NCBI GenBank assembly: GCA_021780415.1
Contig: JAJXYW010000310.1
Coordinates: 1-7,480 of the forward strand
Source of the DNA: Acidobacteriota bacterium
Lineage (GTDB): Bacteria; Acidobacteriota; Terriglobia; Terriglobales; Acidobacteriaceae
DNA length: 7,480 nucleotides
Direction: 5' to 3'
Shown here: positions 1 through 6,037 of the stretch, piece by piece
Position numbering within the stretch: the first letter of the stretch is position 1
Layout of the letters: each line of letters begins with the position of its first letter
Program-made: the position numbers and the translations under genes
Notes under the pieces: model-generated
What the model was told of the DNA's origin: nothing
The model's database searches: none
Seen by the model: only the letters and a program-made list of their open reading frames with translations

Positions 1-1718
1 CCGTCTACGCCAGCACCTCCAACACTCTGGGCGGCACCGCCACCCTCACTCAGGTCGTCGGCAACGCCACCTCCCTCGCGCTCACCAGTTCGATCAATCC
101 ATCCCTCGTTGGCCAGTCCACCACCCTCACCGCGACCATCACCTCGAATCCCGTATTCGGCGCCATCACGGGTAGCGTCCAGTTTTTCGACGGCGCCACG
201 TCGCTCGGCACGGTCACCGTGAACGGGACACCCACGGCCACGCTTCCCGTCAGCTTCACTACGGCGGGCACGCACACGCTCAAGGCGGTCTTCACCAGCA
301 CCAACGTCAACATCACCAACGCGACCTCCGGCCCCTATGCGCAGCAGGTGCTCAACGTCGCGCAGTTCGGCCTCACCAGCACGGTCAACCCCTCGCTGCC
401 CGGCCAGTCGACCACCCTCACCGCCACTCTCACCGCACTCGGCACACCCACCGGCACCGTCAAGTTCTATGACGGCTCAACCCTGATCGGCACCGCAACC
501 CTGACCGGCAACTCCGCCAGCGTCTCGGTCAGCTTCACCACCACTGGCAACCACATCCTCACGGCGGTCTACTCCGGCGACACGCTCACCCAGAGCGTCA
601 CCTCCGCCCCACTCACGCAGGTCGTTCTCTACACCACGACCGTCTCGCTCGCCACCTCGGTCAACCCCGTCAGTGTCAACGCCAACACCCTCCTCACCGC
701 CGCCGTGAAGTCCACCGGCACGGTCGCGGCCACCGGCACCGTCACCTTCAAGAGCAACGGCGTCACGATCGGCACCGGCACCGTCAACGCCGGCATTGCC
801 ACCCTGGCCGCCAGCTTTCCGGCACCCGGCACCTACACCCTCACGGCGGTCTACTCCGGCGACGCCAACAACCAGCCCGCCACCTCCGCCCCCATCCAGC
901 AGACGGTCCTCGGCCTCGTCACCGTCACCCTCACCAGCTCCGTCAACCCCATCCTGCTCGACAACCCGACGATTCTCACCGCCACGCTTGTCTCCACCGG
1001 CACCGCGCCTACCGGCACGGTCAGCTTCTTTGATGGCAACACCCCCATCGGCACCGGCGCCATCGTCAACGGCACCGTCAGCATCAGTGCCAGCTTCGTC
1101 TATGCCGGTACGCACACCCTCTCGGCGGCCTACTCGGGCGACGCCGCCAACGCGCCCGCCACCTCGCCCGGCTATGCGCAGACCGTCGCCGACTTCACCC
1201 TCACCGTAGCCTCCGGCAGCTCCAGCATCGGCACCACCATCGCCGGCGGCACAGCCAGCTTCTCCCTCGTCCTCACTCCGATCATCACCACAACCCTGCC
1301 CGCGCCTGTCACGCTCACCTTCACCGGCCTGCCTTCCAACGACACCGGAGCGCTCACCCCGACCACCATCGCAACCGGTTCCGGCACCACGCCCGTTGCC
1401 CTCAGCGTGACCGCCGCAGCCATAGTCGCCGCCTTGCATCCACAACCGCGGCCGACGCATCGCTCTCCGCTCGGCTATGCTCCCGTGGCCCTGGCGCTCA
1501 TGGTGCTCCCGCTGGCCTGGTTCCGCCGCCGCAAGCGCTTTGGCTCGCTTCTCGCCTCACTCTGTCTCCTGTTTGCCCTCACCGCAGGTCTTACAGGGTG
1601 CATCTCCGCTGCGAACACCGGGTACTATGGTCAGACCCCCCAGACGTATAACCTAACGGTCACGGCGACCTCCGGCAAGCTCACCCGGTCCACGTACCTC
1701 ACGCTCACCGTCCAGTAA
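1..1718 (+). CDS. Ig-like repeat surface/secreted protein, C-terminal part (5' end outside window)
   Basis: The reading frame (codons starting at position 3, 6, ...) is open from the window edge to a TAA at 1716-1718, so the N-terminus lies upstream. It holds the tail of one Ig-like module, then four full modules starting at 81, 372, 648 and 930. Each module has a start of the L(T/A)(T/S)S(V/I)NP type, a central TG(T/S)V.F.(D/S)G motif and a late TLTAVYSGD-type strand. This resembles bacterial Ig-like (Big_3_5-type) repeats of secreted adhesins and surface proteins. A divergent beta domain follows (1191 to about 1415). Then come a hydrophobic segment (about 1470-1523), an RRRKR cluster (1524-1538), a second hydrophobic segment, an LTGC motif with Cys at 1599-1601, and beta-strand-like sequence (1641-1715) that appears to complete the interrupted domain. 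Probable role: envelope-anchored or secreted structural/adhesive protein; the ligand is unknown. A GTG at 219 is not the start, because the repeats continue upstream of it. Confidence 0.85.
   Translation, partial: VYASTSNTLGGTATLTQVVGNATSLALTSSINPSLVGQSTTLTATITSNPVFGAITGSVQFFDGATSLGTVTVNGTPTATLPVSFTTAGTHTLKAVFTSTNVNITNATSGPYAQQVLNVAQFGLTSTVNPSLPGQSTTLTATLTALGTPTGTVKFYDGSTLIGTATLTGNSASVSVSFTTTGNHILTAVYSGDTLTQSVTSAPLTQVVLYTTTVSLATSVNPVSVNANTLLTAAVKSTGTVAATGTVTFKSNGVTIGTGTVNAGIATLAASFPAPGTYTLTAVYSGDANNQPATSAPIQQTVLGLVTVTLTSSVNPILLDNPTILTATLVSTGTAPTGTVSFFDGNTPIGTGAIVNGTVSISASFVYAGTHTLSAAYSGDAANAPATSPGYAQTVADFTLTVASGSSSIGTTIAGGTASFSLVLTPIITTTLPAPVTLTFTGLPSNDTGALTPTTIATGSGTTPVALSVTAAAIVAALHPQPRPTHRSPLGYAPVALALMVLPLAWFRRRKRFGSLLASLCLLFALTAGLTGCISAANTGYYGQTPQTYNLTVTATSGKLTRSTYLTLTVQ
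81..1190 (+). repeat. Four tandem Ig-like protein modules
   Basis: Module starts at 81, 372, 648 and 930 are spaced 291, 276 and 282 nt apart (97, 92 and 94 residues). The protein similarity is obvious by eye: the opening strand, the GTV.F.DG turn and the AVYSGD strand recur. At DNA level a 25-nt stretch coding the AVYSGD region is identical at 557-581 and 839-863, exactly 282 nt apart. A diverged version lies near 1118-1142. This is protein-coding repetition, not an intergenic repeat. Confidence 0.85.
1470..1715 (+). other. Embedded TM-Arg-TM-Cys module splitting the C-terminal beta domain
   Basis: Within the first gene, a 17-18 residue hydrophobic stretch (1470-1523) is followed by RRRKR (1524-1538). 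A second hydrophobic stretch rich in Leu and Ala ends in LTGC (Cys codon 1599-1601). A short Ser/Asn/Gly/Tyr linker and an NLTVTATSG...LTLTVQ strand pair then end the protein. The TM plus Arg cluster resembles the tail of PEP-CTERM or LPXTG-type sorting signals, but here more protein follows. The second half looks like an internal lipoprotein-type signal (hydrophobic run plus lipobox-like LTGC). A role in anchoring or processing is inference. Confidence 0.5.
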
Positions 1719-1720
1719 CC

Positions 1721-1725
1721 AGGAG
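1721..1725 (+). promoter_or_regulatory. Ribosome binding site of the beta-barrel gene
   Basis: AGGAG lies three bases after the preceding TAA and 11 nt before the ATG at 1737. It supports the 1737 start and translation from a transcript shared with the upstream gene. Confidence 0.65.
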
Positions 1726-1736
1726 TAACTTTCGGC

Positions 1737-2441
1737 ATGCGTCAGACCGCTTCACCAACCCGGCCCGCAATGAACCGCTCAGCATGGCTCCTGCGCGCAG
1801 TCGCGTCCCGGCGCGGATCGTCGCCCCATGCCTTGCTCCGGACGGCTGCGTTACGCCGGGCTGCGGCGTTCCTTCTGCTCCTTCTGCCGGCCTGCGTGTT
1901 TATCCCCGCTGCCCGTGCGCAGACCCCCATGGATCTGGGCATGACCTTTACCCAGCAGCGCTCCAAGTTCGTCGGCGCCTCCTCCACCGACTTCTTCTAT
2001 CTCCGTGGAGCGACGGTCGACTTCGCTTACTCCCCCTTCCACGGCTTCGGCCCCGTCGTCTCGCTCAATGGGCTGTCCGTCACCAACCTGCGCACTCAGA
2101 TTGACATCCACCAGGCCAGCTTCCTGGGCGGTGGCCGCTACTCTTACAGTCTCGGCCACATCTCCCCCACCATATGGACCCGCAGGGGCAGCATCTTCGG
2201 CGAAGGCCTTGTCGGCCTCACCATGGCCACGGCCGGCTACTATCCCTCCGGCCAGAAGCTCGTCAGTAACGCCTCAGGCTTCACCTACGCCCTCGGTGGC
2301 GGCATCAACTACAACATCTACCACCGTTTTGAGCTGCGTCTGATGTCGCACTACTTCATCACCGACCTCCCCAACGGCGGCACCAATCAGCAGAAAAATA
2401 TCCAGGTAAGCGCCGGCGTCAACTGGCACCTCGGCAACTAG
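1737..2441 (+). CDS. Small outer-membrane beta-barrel protein
   Basis: A 234-residue protein with a Sec-type signal. Basic residues (LRRA, about 39-42) precede a Leu-rich core (45-57) and an A-R-A cleavage site at about 59-61, so the mature chain begins QTPMDLG. The remaining ~173 residues show alternating hydrophobic/polar strands rich in Gly, Tyr, Phe and Ser with short turns. They end in an amphipathic strand, VSAGVNWHLGN, typical of the last strand of OmpA/OmpX-like 8-stranded barrels. I see no OmpA peptidoglycan-binding domain, so it is probably a barrel-only envelope protein of unknown cargo or function. It starts 18 bp after the Ig-repeat gene and is probably co-transcribed. The region before the hydrophobic core is unusually long (about 40 residues). 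Starts at Met12 (1770) or a TTG at 1833 would give a more ordinary signal peptide, but only 1737 has a clear ribosome binding site. Family confidence is moderate, envelope location good. Confidence 0.8.
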   Translation: MRQTASPTRPAMNRSAWLLRAVASRRGSSPHALLRTAALRRAAAFLLLLLPACVFIPAARAQTPMDLGMTFTQQRSKFVGASSTDFFYLRGATVDFAYSPFHGFGPVVSLNGLSVTNLRTQIDIHQASFLGGGRYSYSLGHISPTIWTRRGSIFGEGLVGLTMATAGYYPSGQKLVSNASGFTYALGGGINYNIYHRFELRLMSHYFITDLPNGGTNQQKNIQVSAGVNWHLGN

Positions 2442-2574
2442 ACGTCGCGCTATCATCGCCGCCAGCTGAGCGCAGTCTCCACCGACTCCTCCCGCAAGCG
2501 TCTCCCCGCACTTGCAATCACTCCAGCAAACGATACGGCTGAAATCCGCATCTCTGCATCCAATCAGAGCAACG

Positions 2575-4308
2575 ATGGATTCCGATATAGCGCAACCGCC
2601 CGCAGCCTCACAAACCGAACAGCAGCTCCACCTTCTTATCGAGACAGGTCTCATGCTCGCCTCCGAGCGGTCGCTCGATGTCATCGTCCAGGCCGCCCTG
2701 GACGCTGGGCTGCATCTCTGCGGAGCACGATTTGGCGCCTTCTTCTACAAAGACTCCGGCAGCGAGGGCGCGCCTTATACCCTCTACAAGGTCTCCGGTG
2801 CCCACGCCAACACCTTCCCGGACCTCCCCATGCCTCGCCCCACCGCCATCTTCAACGTCAGCTTTGTCGCCCAGGAGATCCTCCGCTCCGACGACATCAC
2901 GCTCGATCCCCGCTACGGCCAGAATCCTCCCTTCCTCGGCCTGCCTTCCGGGCATCCTCCCGTCCGCAGCTATCTCGCCGTACCCGTGCGCAGCCGCTCC
3001 GGCCACGTCCTCGGCTGCATGCTCTATGGCCATCCCGAGCCCGGCGTCTTCTCCCACGCCAGCGAAGACCTCGTCGCCACCATCGCCTCCCAGGCCGCCG
3101 TCGCCATCGACAACGTTCGCCTCTCCGAGAGCCTCACCGACGAAATCTCCCACGTCGACGCCGCCCGTTCCCTCCAGCGCCAGACCGCCGACCGTCTCCA
3201 TCAGGCCCTCGACGCCGCCCAGCTCGGAACCTGGATCTGGGACCGCGCCACCGACCTCATCGACTTCGACGAGCGTGCCGCCAGGCTCTTCCACACCGAG
3301 CCCCACGTCCCCATCACCCGCATCGCCCTGCGCAAGCGCATCGTCCTCACCGAGGTCCAGGGAAGAACCTTCGAAACCCTCGAGCGCTCCCTTGCCTCTG
3401 GCGAGATCTACAACGTCGAGTACCGCGTCGACGGCCCCGACGGCTCTCTCACCTGGGTCTCCGCGAGCGGCATCGCCACCTTCGCTCCCGGATCCTCCAC
3501 CATCACCGGCATGGTCGGCACCGTGCAGGACGTCACCGCCCGCAAGCTCCAGGAGTCCGCCCTTCGCCAGAGCGAAAAGCTCGCCGCCACCGGACGCCTC
3601 GCCGCCACCATCGCTCACGAGATCAACAATCCCCTCGAAGCCGTTACCAACCTCATCTATCTCTCCCGCAGCGACCCCAACGTCCCCCCGCCCGTCCAGG
3701 TCCTGCTCGAAACCGCCGATGCAGAACTCGCCCGCGTCGCCCAGATCGCCCAGCAGACCCTCGGCTTCTACCGCGACACGACCCGCCCCTCCGAGATCGA
3801 TGTCAACGAACTCCTCCACGGCGTCGTCGACCTCTTCGCCCGCAAGATGGTCTCCCACAAGATCACCTGCACCCTCGACCTCCAACCAGGCCTCTGCATT
3901 CATGGCCTCCAGGGTGAAATTCGCCAGATCTTCTCCAACCTCATCGTCAACGCCATCGACTCCTTCACCTTCGCCGCCACCATCAAGCCGGGCCGCATCC
4001 ACGTCCGCGGCCGTCACCTCCGCGGCTCCCGTCACGGCATCTCCATCCTCATCTCCGACGAGGGCTCCGGCATCCCGCTCTCCGTTCGCCAGCGCATTTT
4101 CTCCCCCTTCTTCACCACCAAACTCTCCGTCGGCACCGGTCTCGGCCTATGGGTCACGCGCGGCTTCGTCGAAAAGCATGGCGGCAGCATCCGCTTCCGC
4201 ACCCGCACTAACGACCCTTCAGGAACCATCTTCCGCGTCTTCCTTCCAGTGACCTCGCCGCCCACAGGCCTCCCGCTACAAACATCCTCATTTCATTTCT
4301 CGGCCTGA
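2575..4308 (+). CDS. Soluble GAF-PAS sensor histidine kinase
   Basis: A 577-residue sensor kinase of a two-component system with no membrane segment, so it should sense a cytosolic signal. In order: GAF domain (about 22-180), a short helical linker (about 180-213), a PAS domain of the PAS_3 type (about 214-325, opening with LGTWIWD and ending in the usual VQDVTARK), a HisKA dimerisation domain with the phospho-acceptor His348 in IAHEINNPLE (codon 3616-3618), and an HATPase_c domain. The ATPase boxes are intact: N box around Asn459 (NLIVNAID), G1 SDEGSGIP (Asp495), F box IFSPFFTTK, and G2 GTGLGL (520-525). It should therefore autophosphorylate. The GAF/PAS ligand cannot be told from sequence. 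I chose the ATG at 2575; a TTG at 2512 would add 21 residues without a ribosome binding site, and the 2575 site is itself weak. The receiver gene 122 bp downstream is the likely partner. Confidence 0.88.
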   Translation: MDSDIAQPPAASQTEQQLHLLIETGLMLASERSLDVIVQAALDAGLHLCGARFGAFFYKDSGSEGAPYTLYKVSGAHANTFPDLPMPRPTAIFNVSFVAQEILRSDDITLDPRYGQNPPFLGLPSGHPPVRSYLAVPVRSRSGHVLGCMLYGHPEPGVFSHASEDLVATIASQAAVAIDNVRLSESLTDEISHVDAARSLQRQTADRLHQALDAAQLGTWIWDRATDLIDFDERAARLFHTEPHVPITRIALRKRIVLTEVQGRTFETLERSLASGEIYNVEYRVDGPDGSLTWVSASGIATFAPGSSTITGMVGTVQDVTARKLQESALRQSEKLAATGRLAATIAHEINNPLEAVTNLIYLSRSDPNVPPPVQVLLETADAELARVAQIAQQTLGFYRDTTRPSEIDVNELLHGVVDLFARKMVSHKITCTLDLQPGLCIHGLQGEIRQIFSNLIVNAIDSFTFAATIKPGRIHVRGRHLRGSRHGISILISDEGSGIPLSVRQRIFSPFFTTKLSVGTGLGLWVTRGFVEKHGGSIRFRTRTNDPSGTIFRVFLPVTSPPTGLPLQTSSFHFSA

Positions 4309-4332
4309 TCGATCCTCCTGCACCCCTCGCAT

Positions 4333-4352
4333 CGCCGCCCAGTTTTGCGGCG
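4333..4352 (+). other. Small GC-rich hairpin between kinase and receiver genes
   Basis: CGCCGC (4333-4338) and GCGGCG (4347-4352) are perfectly complementary around an 8-nt loop. They lie 24 bp after the kinase stop. No clean T-run follows, so this is at best a weak attenuator or processing site rather than a standard terminator. Confidence 0.25.
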
Positions 4353-4421
4353 GCAAATTCATCTCCTTTTCTGGTGTCGCGCCGCGGACTCCGATAGACT
4401 GGTTGGAACGCACAGCAGCAC

Positions 4422-4426
4422 AGGGG
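4422..4426 (+). promoter_or_regulatory. Possible ribosome binding site of the receiver gene
   Basis: AGGGG lies 4 nt before the ATG at 4431. The spacing is short, but it is the only purine-rich match nearby, and there is no better in-frame start before the receiver domain. Confidence 0.4.
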
Positions 4427-4430
4427 CCCC

Positions 4431-4877
4431 ATGCAAGCCAACCGTCCTCCCAGCGACTCGCGCGTCGGTTCGCACCTCCCCATCTCTCCCGCAGACGACC
4501 TCAGCAAGCGTGAGGCCGTCCCTCCACGGATCCTCGTCGTCGATGATGAAGCCCTCATCGCCGACACCATCGTGCAGATCCTCAACCGCAGCGGCTTCAT
4601 CGCCGAGGCCGTTTACGGTGGCAGGGAAGCCATCGAAGCCGCCCGCCGCATCGCCCCCGACCTCATCCTCTCCGACGTCCTCATGCCCCACCTCGACGGC
4701 GTCGAAGCCGCCATCACCATCCAGAAATTCCTCCCCAACGCCCGCATCATCCTCTTCAGCGGTCAGGCTGCCACCGTCGAAATCCTCGCCCGCGCCAGCC
4801 ACCGCGGCTATCACTTCGAACTCCTCGCCAAACCCCTCCACCCCACCCAACTCATCAAACACCTCCGCAGCAACTAG
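4431..4877 (+). CDS. Stand-alone receiver-domain response regulator
   Basis: A 148-residue protein: an unstructured-looking ~32-residue N-terminus, then a single CheY-like receiver. Conserved residues are present: acidic pair Asp38-Asp39 (ILVVDDE), phospho-acceptor Asp82 (LILSDVLMPHLDG), Ser110 in the Thr/Ser switch position (ILFSGQAAT), and Lys134 in the LLAKP motif. The protein ends right after the last receiver helix, so there is no DNA-binding or enzymatic output domain. It would act by protein contact or by passing phosphate on. It follows the GAF-PAS kinase by 122 bp on the same strand, making that kinase its likely phosphodonor (inference from position). The FSGQAAT...FELLAKP.HP signature matches a type of stand-alone receiver I recall as common in Acidobacteria. 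That is memory, not a search result. Confidence 0.88.
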   Translation: MQANRPPSDSRVGSHLPISPADDLSKREAVPPRILVVDDEALIADTIVQILNRSGFIAEAVYGGREAIEAARRIAPDLILSDVLMPHLDGVEAAITIQKFLPNARIILFSGQAATVEILARASHRGYHFELLAKPLHPTQLIKHLRSN

Positions 4878-4882
4878 TCGCC

Positions 4883-4997
4883 GTCATCCACAGCGAAGCC
4901 AGGGATGTCCGTATTTGCCCTCGCCGGGTGTCCCATTCCTACCAACACCACCATCGTCGGGATGATTGGGTGCCGCGCCGCGCCGGTAATCCCTGGC
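4883..4997. repeat. Degenerate intergenic inverted-repeat element (REP/MITE-like)
   Basis: GCCAGGGAT (4898-4906) and ATCCCTGGC (4989-4997) are perfect 9-bp inverted repeats about 100 bp apart. TCATCC (4884-4889) and GGATGA (4960-4965) form a second inverted pair. The phrases GTCATCC..AGCGAAG, TTTGCCCTCGCC and GGGTGTCCCATTC (4926-4938) resemble short dispersed intergenic repeats I remember from acidobacterial genomes, in a decayed form. No ORF is credible here. Copy number in the genome is unknown from this window. Confidence 0.45.
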
Positions 4998-5046
4998 CAG
5001 TTACGACTTTGTAGTTGTTCCATGCGCTCCCTGCTCACAATCGACC

Positions 5047-5075
5047 TTTACATATCGGCAATCGCTCCTTATCCT
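5047..5075 (+). promoter_or_regulatory. Predicted sigma-70-like promoter
   Basis: TTTACA (5047-5052, five of six bases of the -35 consensus), a 17-nt spacer, and TATCCT (5070-5075, four of six of the -10 consensus) lie in an AT-richer pocket of an otherwise GC-rich region. The predicted start of transcription near 5082 leaves a leader of about 16 nt before the ATG at 5098. Only a weak AAAG precedes that ATG, consistent with a short or weak-SD leader. Confidence 0.5.
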
Positions 5076-5097
5076 TTAGCCTGACTCATAAAGACAC

Positions 5098-5958
5098 ATG
5101 GAGAACGACTCCGCCGTACCCGATGCATCGAAGCAAAACCTCCCAGCACAGACCCGCGACCCGCTGATACGCTACAGCGTCTTCGCCGCACTGGGTTGCG
5201 CCGGCGTGTGCATGATCTTCACCATCCTTTACGTCTTCAGCTACTCGCTGGACTCCACGCTCTCCTTCGAGCGCCACTTCGACTCCTACCTCGCCTCCGG
5301 CAACGCCAGCAACCTCTCCACCGTCCTCGGCCTGCACATGGCTCAGAACCGCATGTTCCTGCAATCCTGCGGCATGGTTGCCGGCATCTTCTTCGCCTTC
5401 CTGGGCCTCGCCCTCTTTCTGGTCGGCATTCAGGGCTCCATCGACGCCACCGGCAAGGTCACCGACTACTCCAACAGCATGAAGCGTCTCGCCCCTGGCG
5501 GCATCATCCTGCTCGCCTCCATGATCTTCGTCGGCGTCTCGGCCATGCACCCCATCGAGCTGAAGATTGGCCCGACACCCGCCAGCGGCTCTCCCGCATC
5601 GGCGGCCGCCCAGCCCGAAGCTCAGCCCGCACCCCAGCCCGCGACCCAACCCGCGACCCAACCCACCGCTCAGCCCGCGAGCCAACCCGCCGCCCAGCCC
5701 GCGCCGCAGCCCATTACCCAGTCGCAGATCCAGCCAGCACCGGCACCCGCAACGGCCGCCCACATGGCCCCGCAATCCGCGCAAGTGACCCCACCCACGG
5801 CTCCCGCGCCCACCGTGCAAACAGCACCGCCGCCAGCCCCCCAGCCCGCCGTGCAGCAGGCGCCTCGGCCCGCGCCCCGGCCAGCCCTGGTGCCCGTCAA
5901 GCAAAGCTCGGTAGCCTCGCCGTTCTCCCTCTCTCCCATCCACCGCTTCCAGCCCTGA
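5098..5958 (+). CDS. Three-TM membrane protein with long Pro/Gln/Ala-rich tail
   Basis: A 286-residue protein of a family I do not recognise. Three membrane segments are visible: 27-50, 91-111 and 133-150. Basic residues sit before TM1 (R20, R25) and in the TM2-TM3 loop (K120, K129, R130), which predicts N-in topology. The 51-90 loop and the C-terminal tail would then lie in the periplasm. Residues about 158-268 are low complexity: first QP-based tetrads (A-x-Q-P, 171-205), then Pro/Ala/Gln-rich sequence with few charges. The last ~15 residues (VASPFSLSPIHRFQP) are less repetitive and might be a contact site. Such Pro-rich tails often span the periplasm or cell-wall space, as in TonB-like proteins, but there is no TonB C-terminal domain here, so that is only an analogy. 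It has its own predicted promoter. No functional call is justified. Confidence 0.75.
   Translation: MENDSAVPDASKQNLPAQTRDPLIRYSVFAALGCAGVCMIFTILYVFSYSLDSTLSFERHFDSYLASGNASNLSTVLGLHMAQNRMFLQSCGMVAGIFFAFLGLALFLVGIQGSIDATGKVTDYSNSMKRLAPGGIILLASMIFVGVSAMHPIELKIGPTPASGSPASAAAQPEAQPAPQPATQPATQPTAQPASQPAAQPAPQPITQSQIQPAPAPATAAHMAPQSAQVTPPTAPAPTVQTAPPPAPQPAVQQAPRPAPRPALVPVKQSSVASPFSLSPIHRFQP
5608..5712 (+). repeat. Tandem 12-nt repeats coding A-x-Q-P tetrads
   Basis: Inside the three-TM protein gene, a 12-nt unit of the type CAGCCCGCGACC recurs with point changes and codes repeated PA(T/S/P/A)Q. The most alike copies are around 5640-5665. Such arrays are prone to slippage, so tail length may vary between strains. 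Confidence 0.7.
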
Positions 5959-5986
5959 GCCTCATCCCAACGCCCTTTGCGTAGCC

Positions 5987-6021
5987 GCTGCATCCCGCTG
6001 TAGAGAGTGCTGCATCCGCTG
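5987..6021 (+). repeat. Direct repeat upstream of the glycosidase gene, possible operator
   Basis: GCTGCATCCCGCTG (5987-6000) and GCTGCATCCGCTG (6009-6021) are nearly identical and start 22 nt apart, about two helical turns. They lie 17-51 bp before the ATG at 6038. Placement and period fit a regulator binding site, but no binding protein can be named. Confidence 0.35.
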
Positions 6022-6037
6022 CGGTATGCTTCCATCC

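Noticed and set aside
219..221. GTG as the start of the Ig-repeat gene
   Set aside because: The same frame is open and repeat-like all the way to position 3; the GTG is an internal Val codon.
81..1190. Regular spacing suggesting a CRISPR or satellite array
   Set aside because: The period is about 280 nt, in frame, with protein-level conservation; it encodes Ig-like modules.
477..1460. 327-residue minus-strand frame opposite the Ig repeats
   Set aside because: Gly/Asp/Arg-rich low complexity with repeats mirroring the Ig modules; antisense shadow.
2446..2473. GCGCT...AGCGC inverted repeat after the beta-barrel gene as a terminator
   Set aside because: Only a 5-bp stem with a long loop and no T-run; expected by chance in GC-rich DNA.
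2608..4035. 475-residue open frame on the minus strand opposite the kinase
   Set aside because: It is Gly/Asp/Glu/Val-rich with no recognisable motif, a typical antisense product of GC-rich C-ending codons. The plus strand codes intact kinase domains.
2678..4252. 524-residue plus-strand frame overlapping the kinase
   Set aside because: The composition is almost only Pro/Ser/Ala/Thr, an out-of-frame reading of the kinase gene.
5086..5943. 285-residue minus-strand frame with Gly/Leu repeats
   Set aside because: Antisense of the QP-rich tail and TM domain; no independent motifs or start signals.
5570..5958. TonB identity for the Pro-rich protein
   Set aside because: There are three TM segments instead of one, and no TonB C-terminal domain follows the Pro-rich region.
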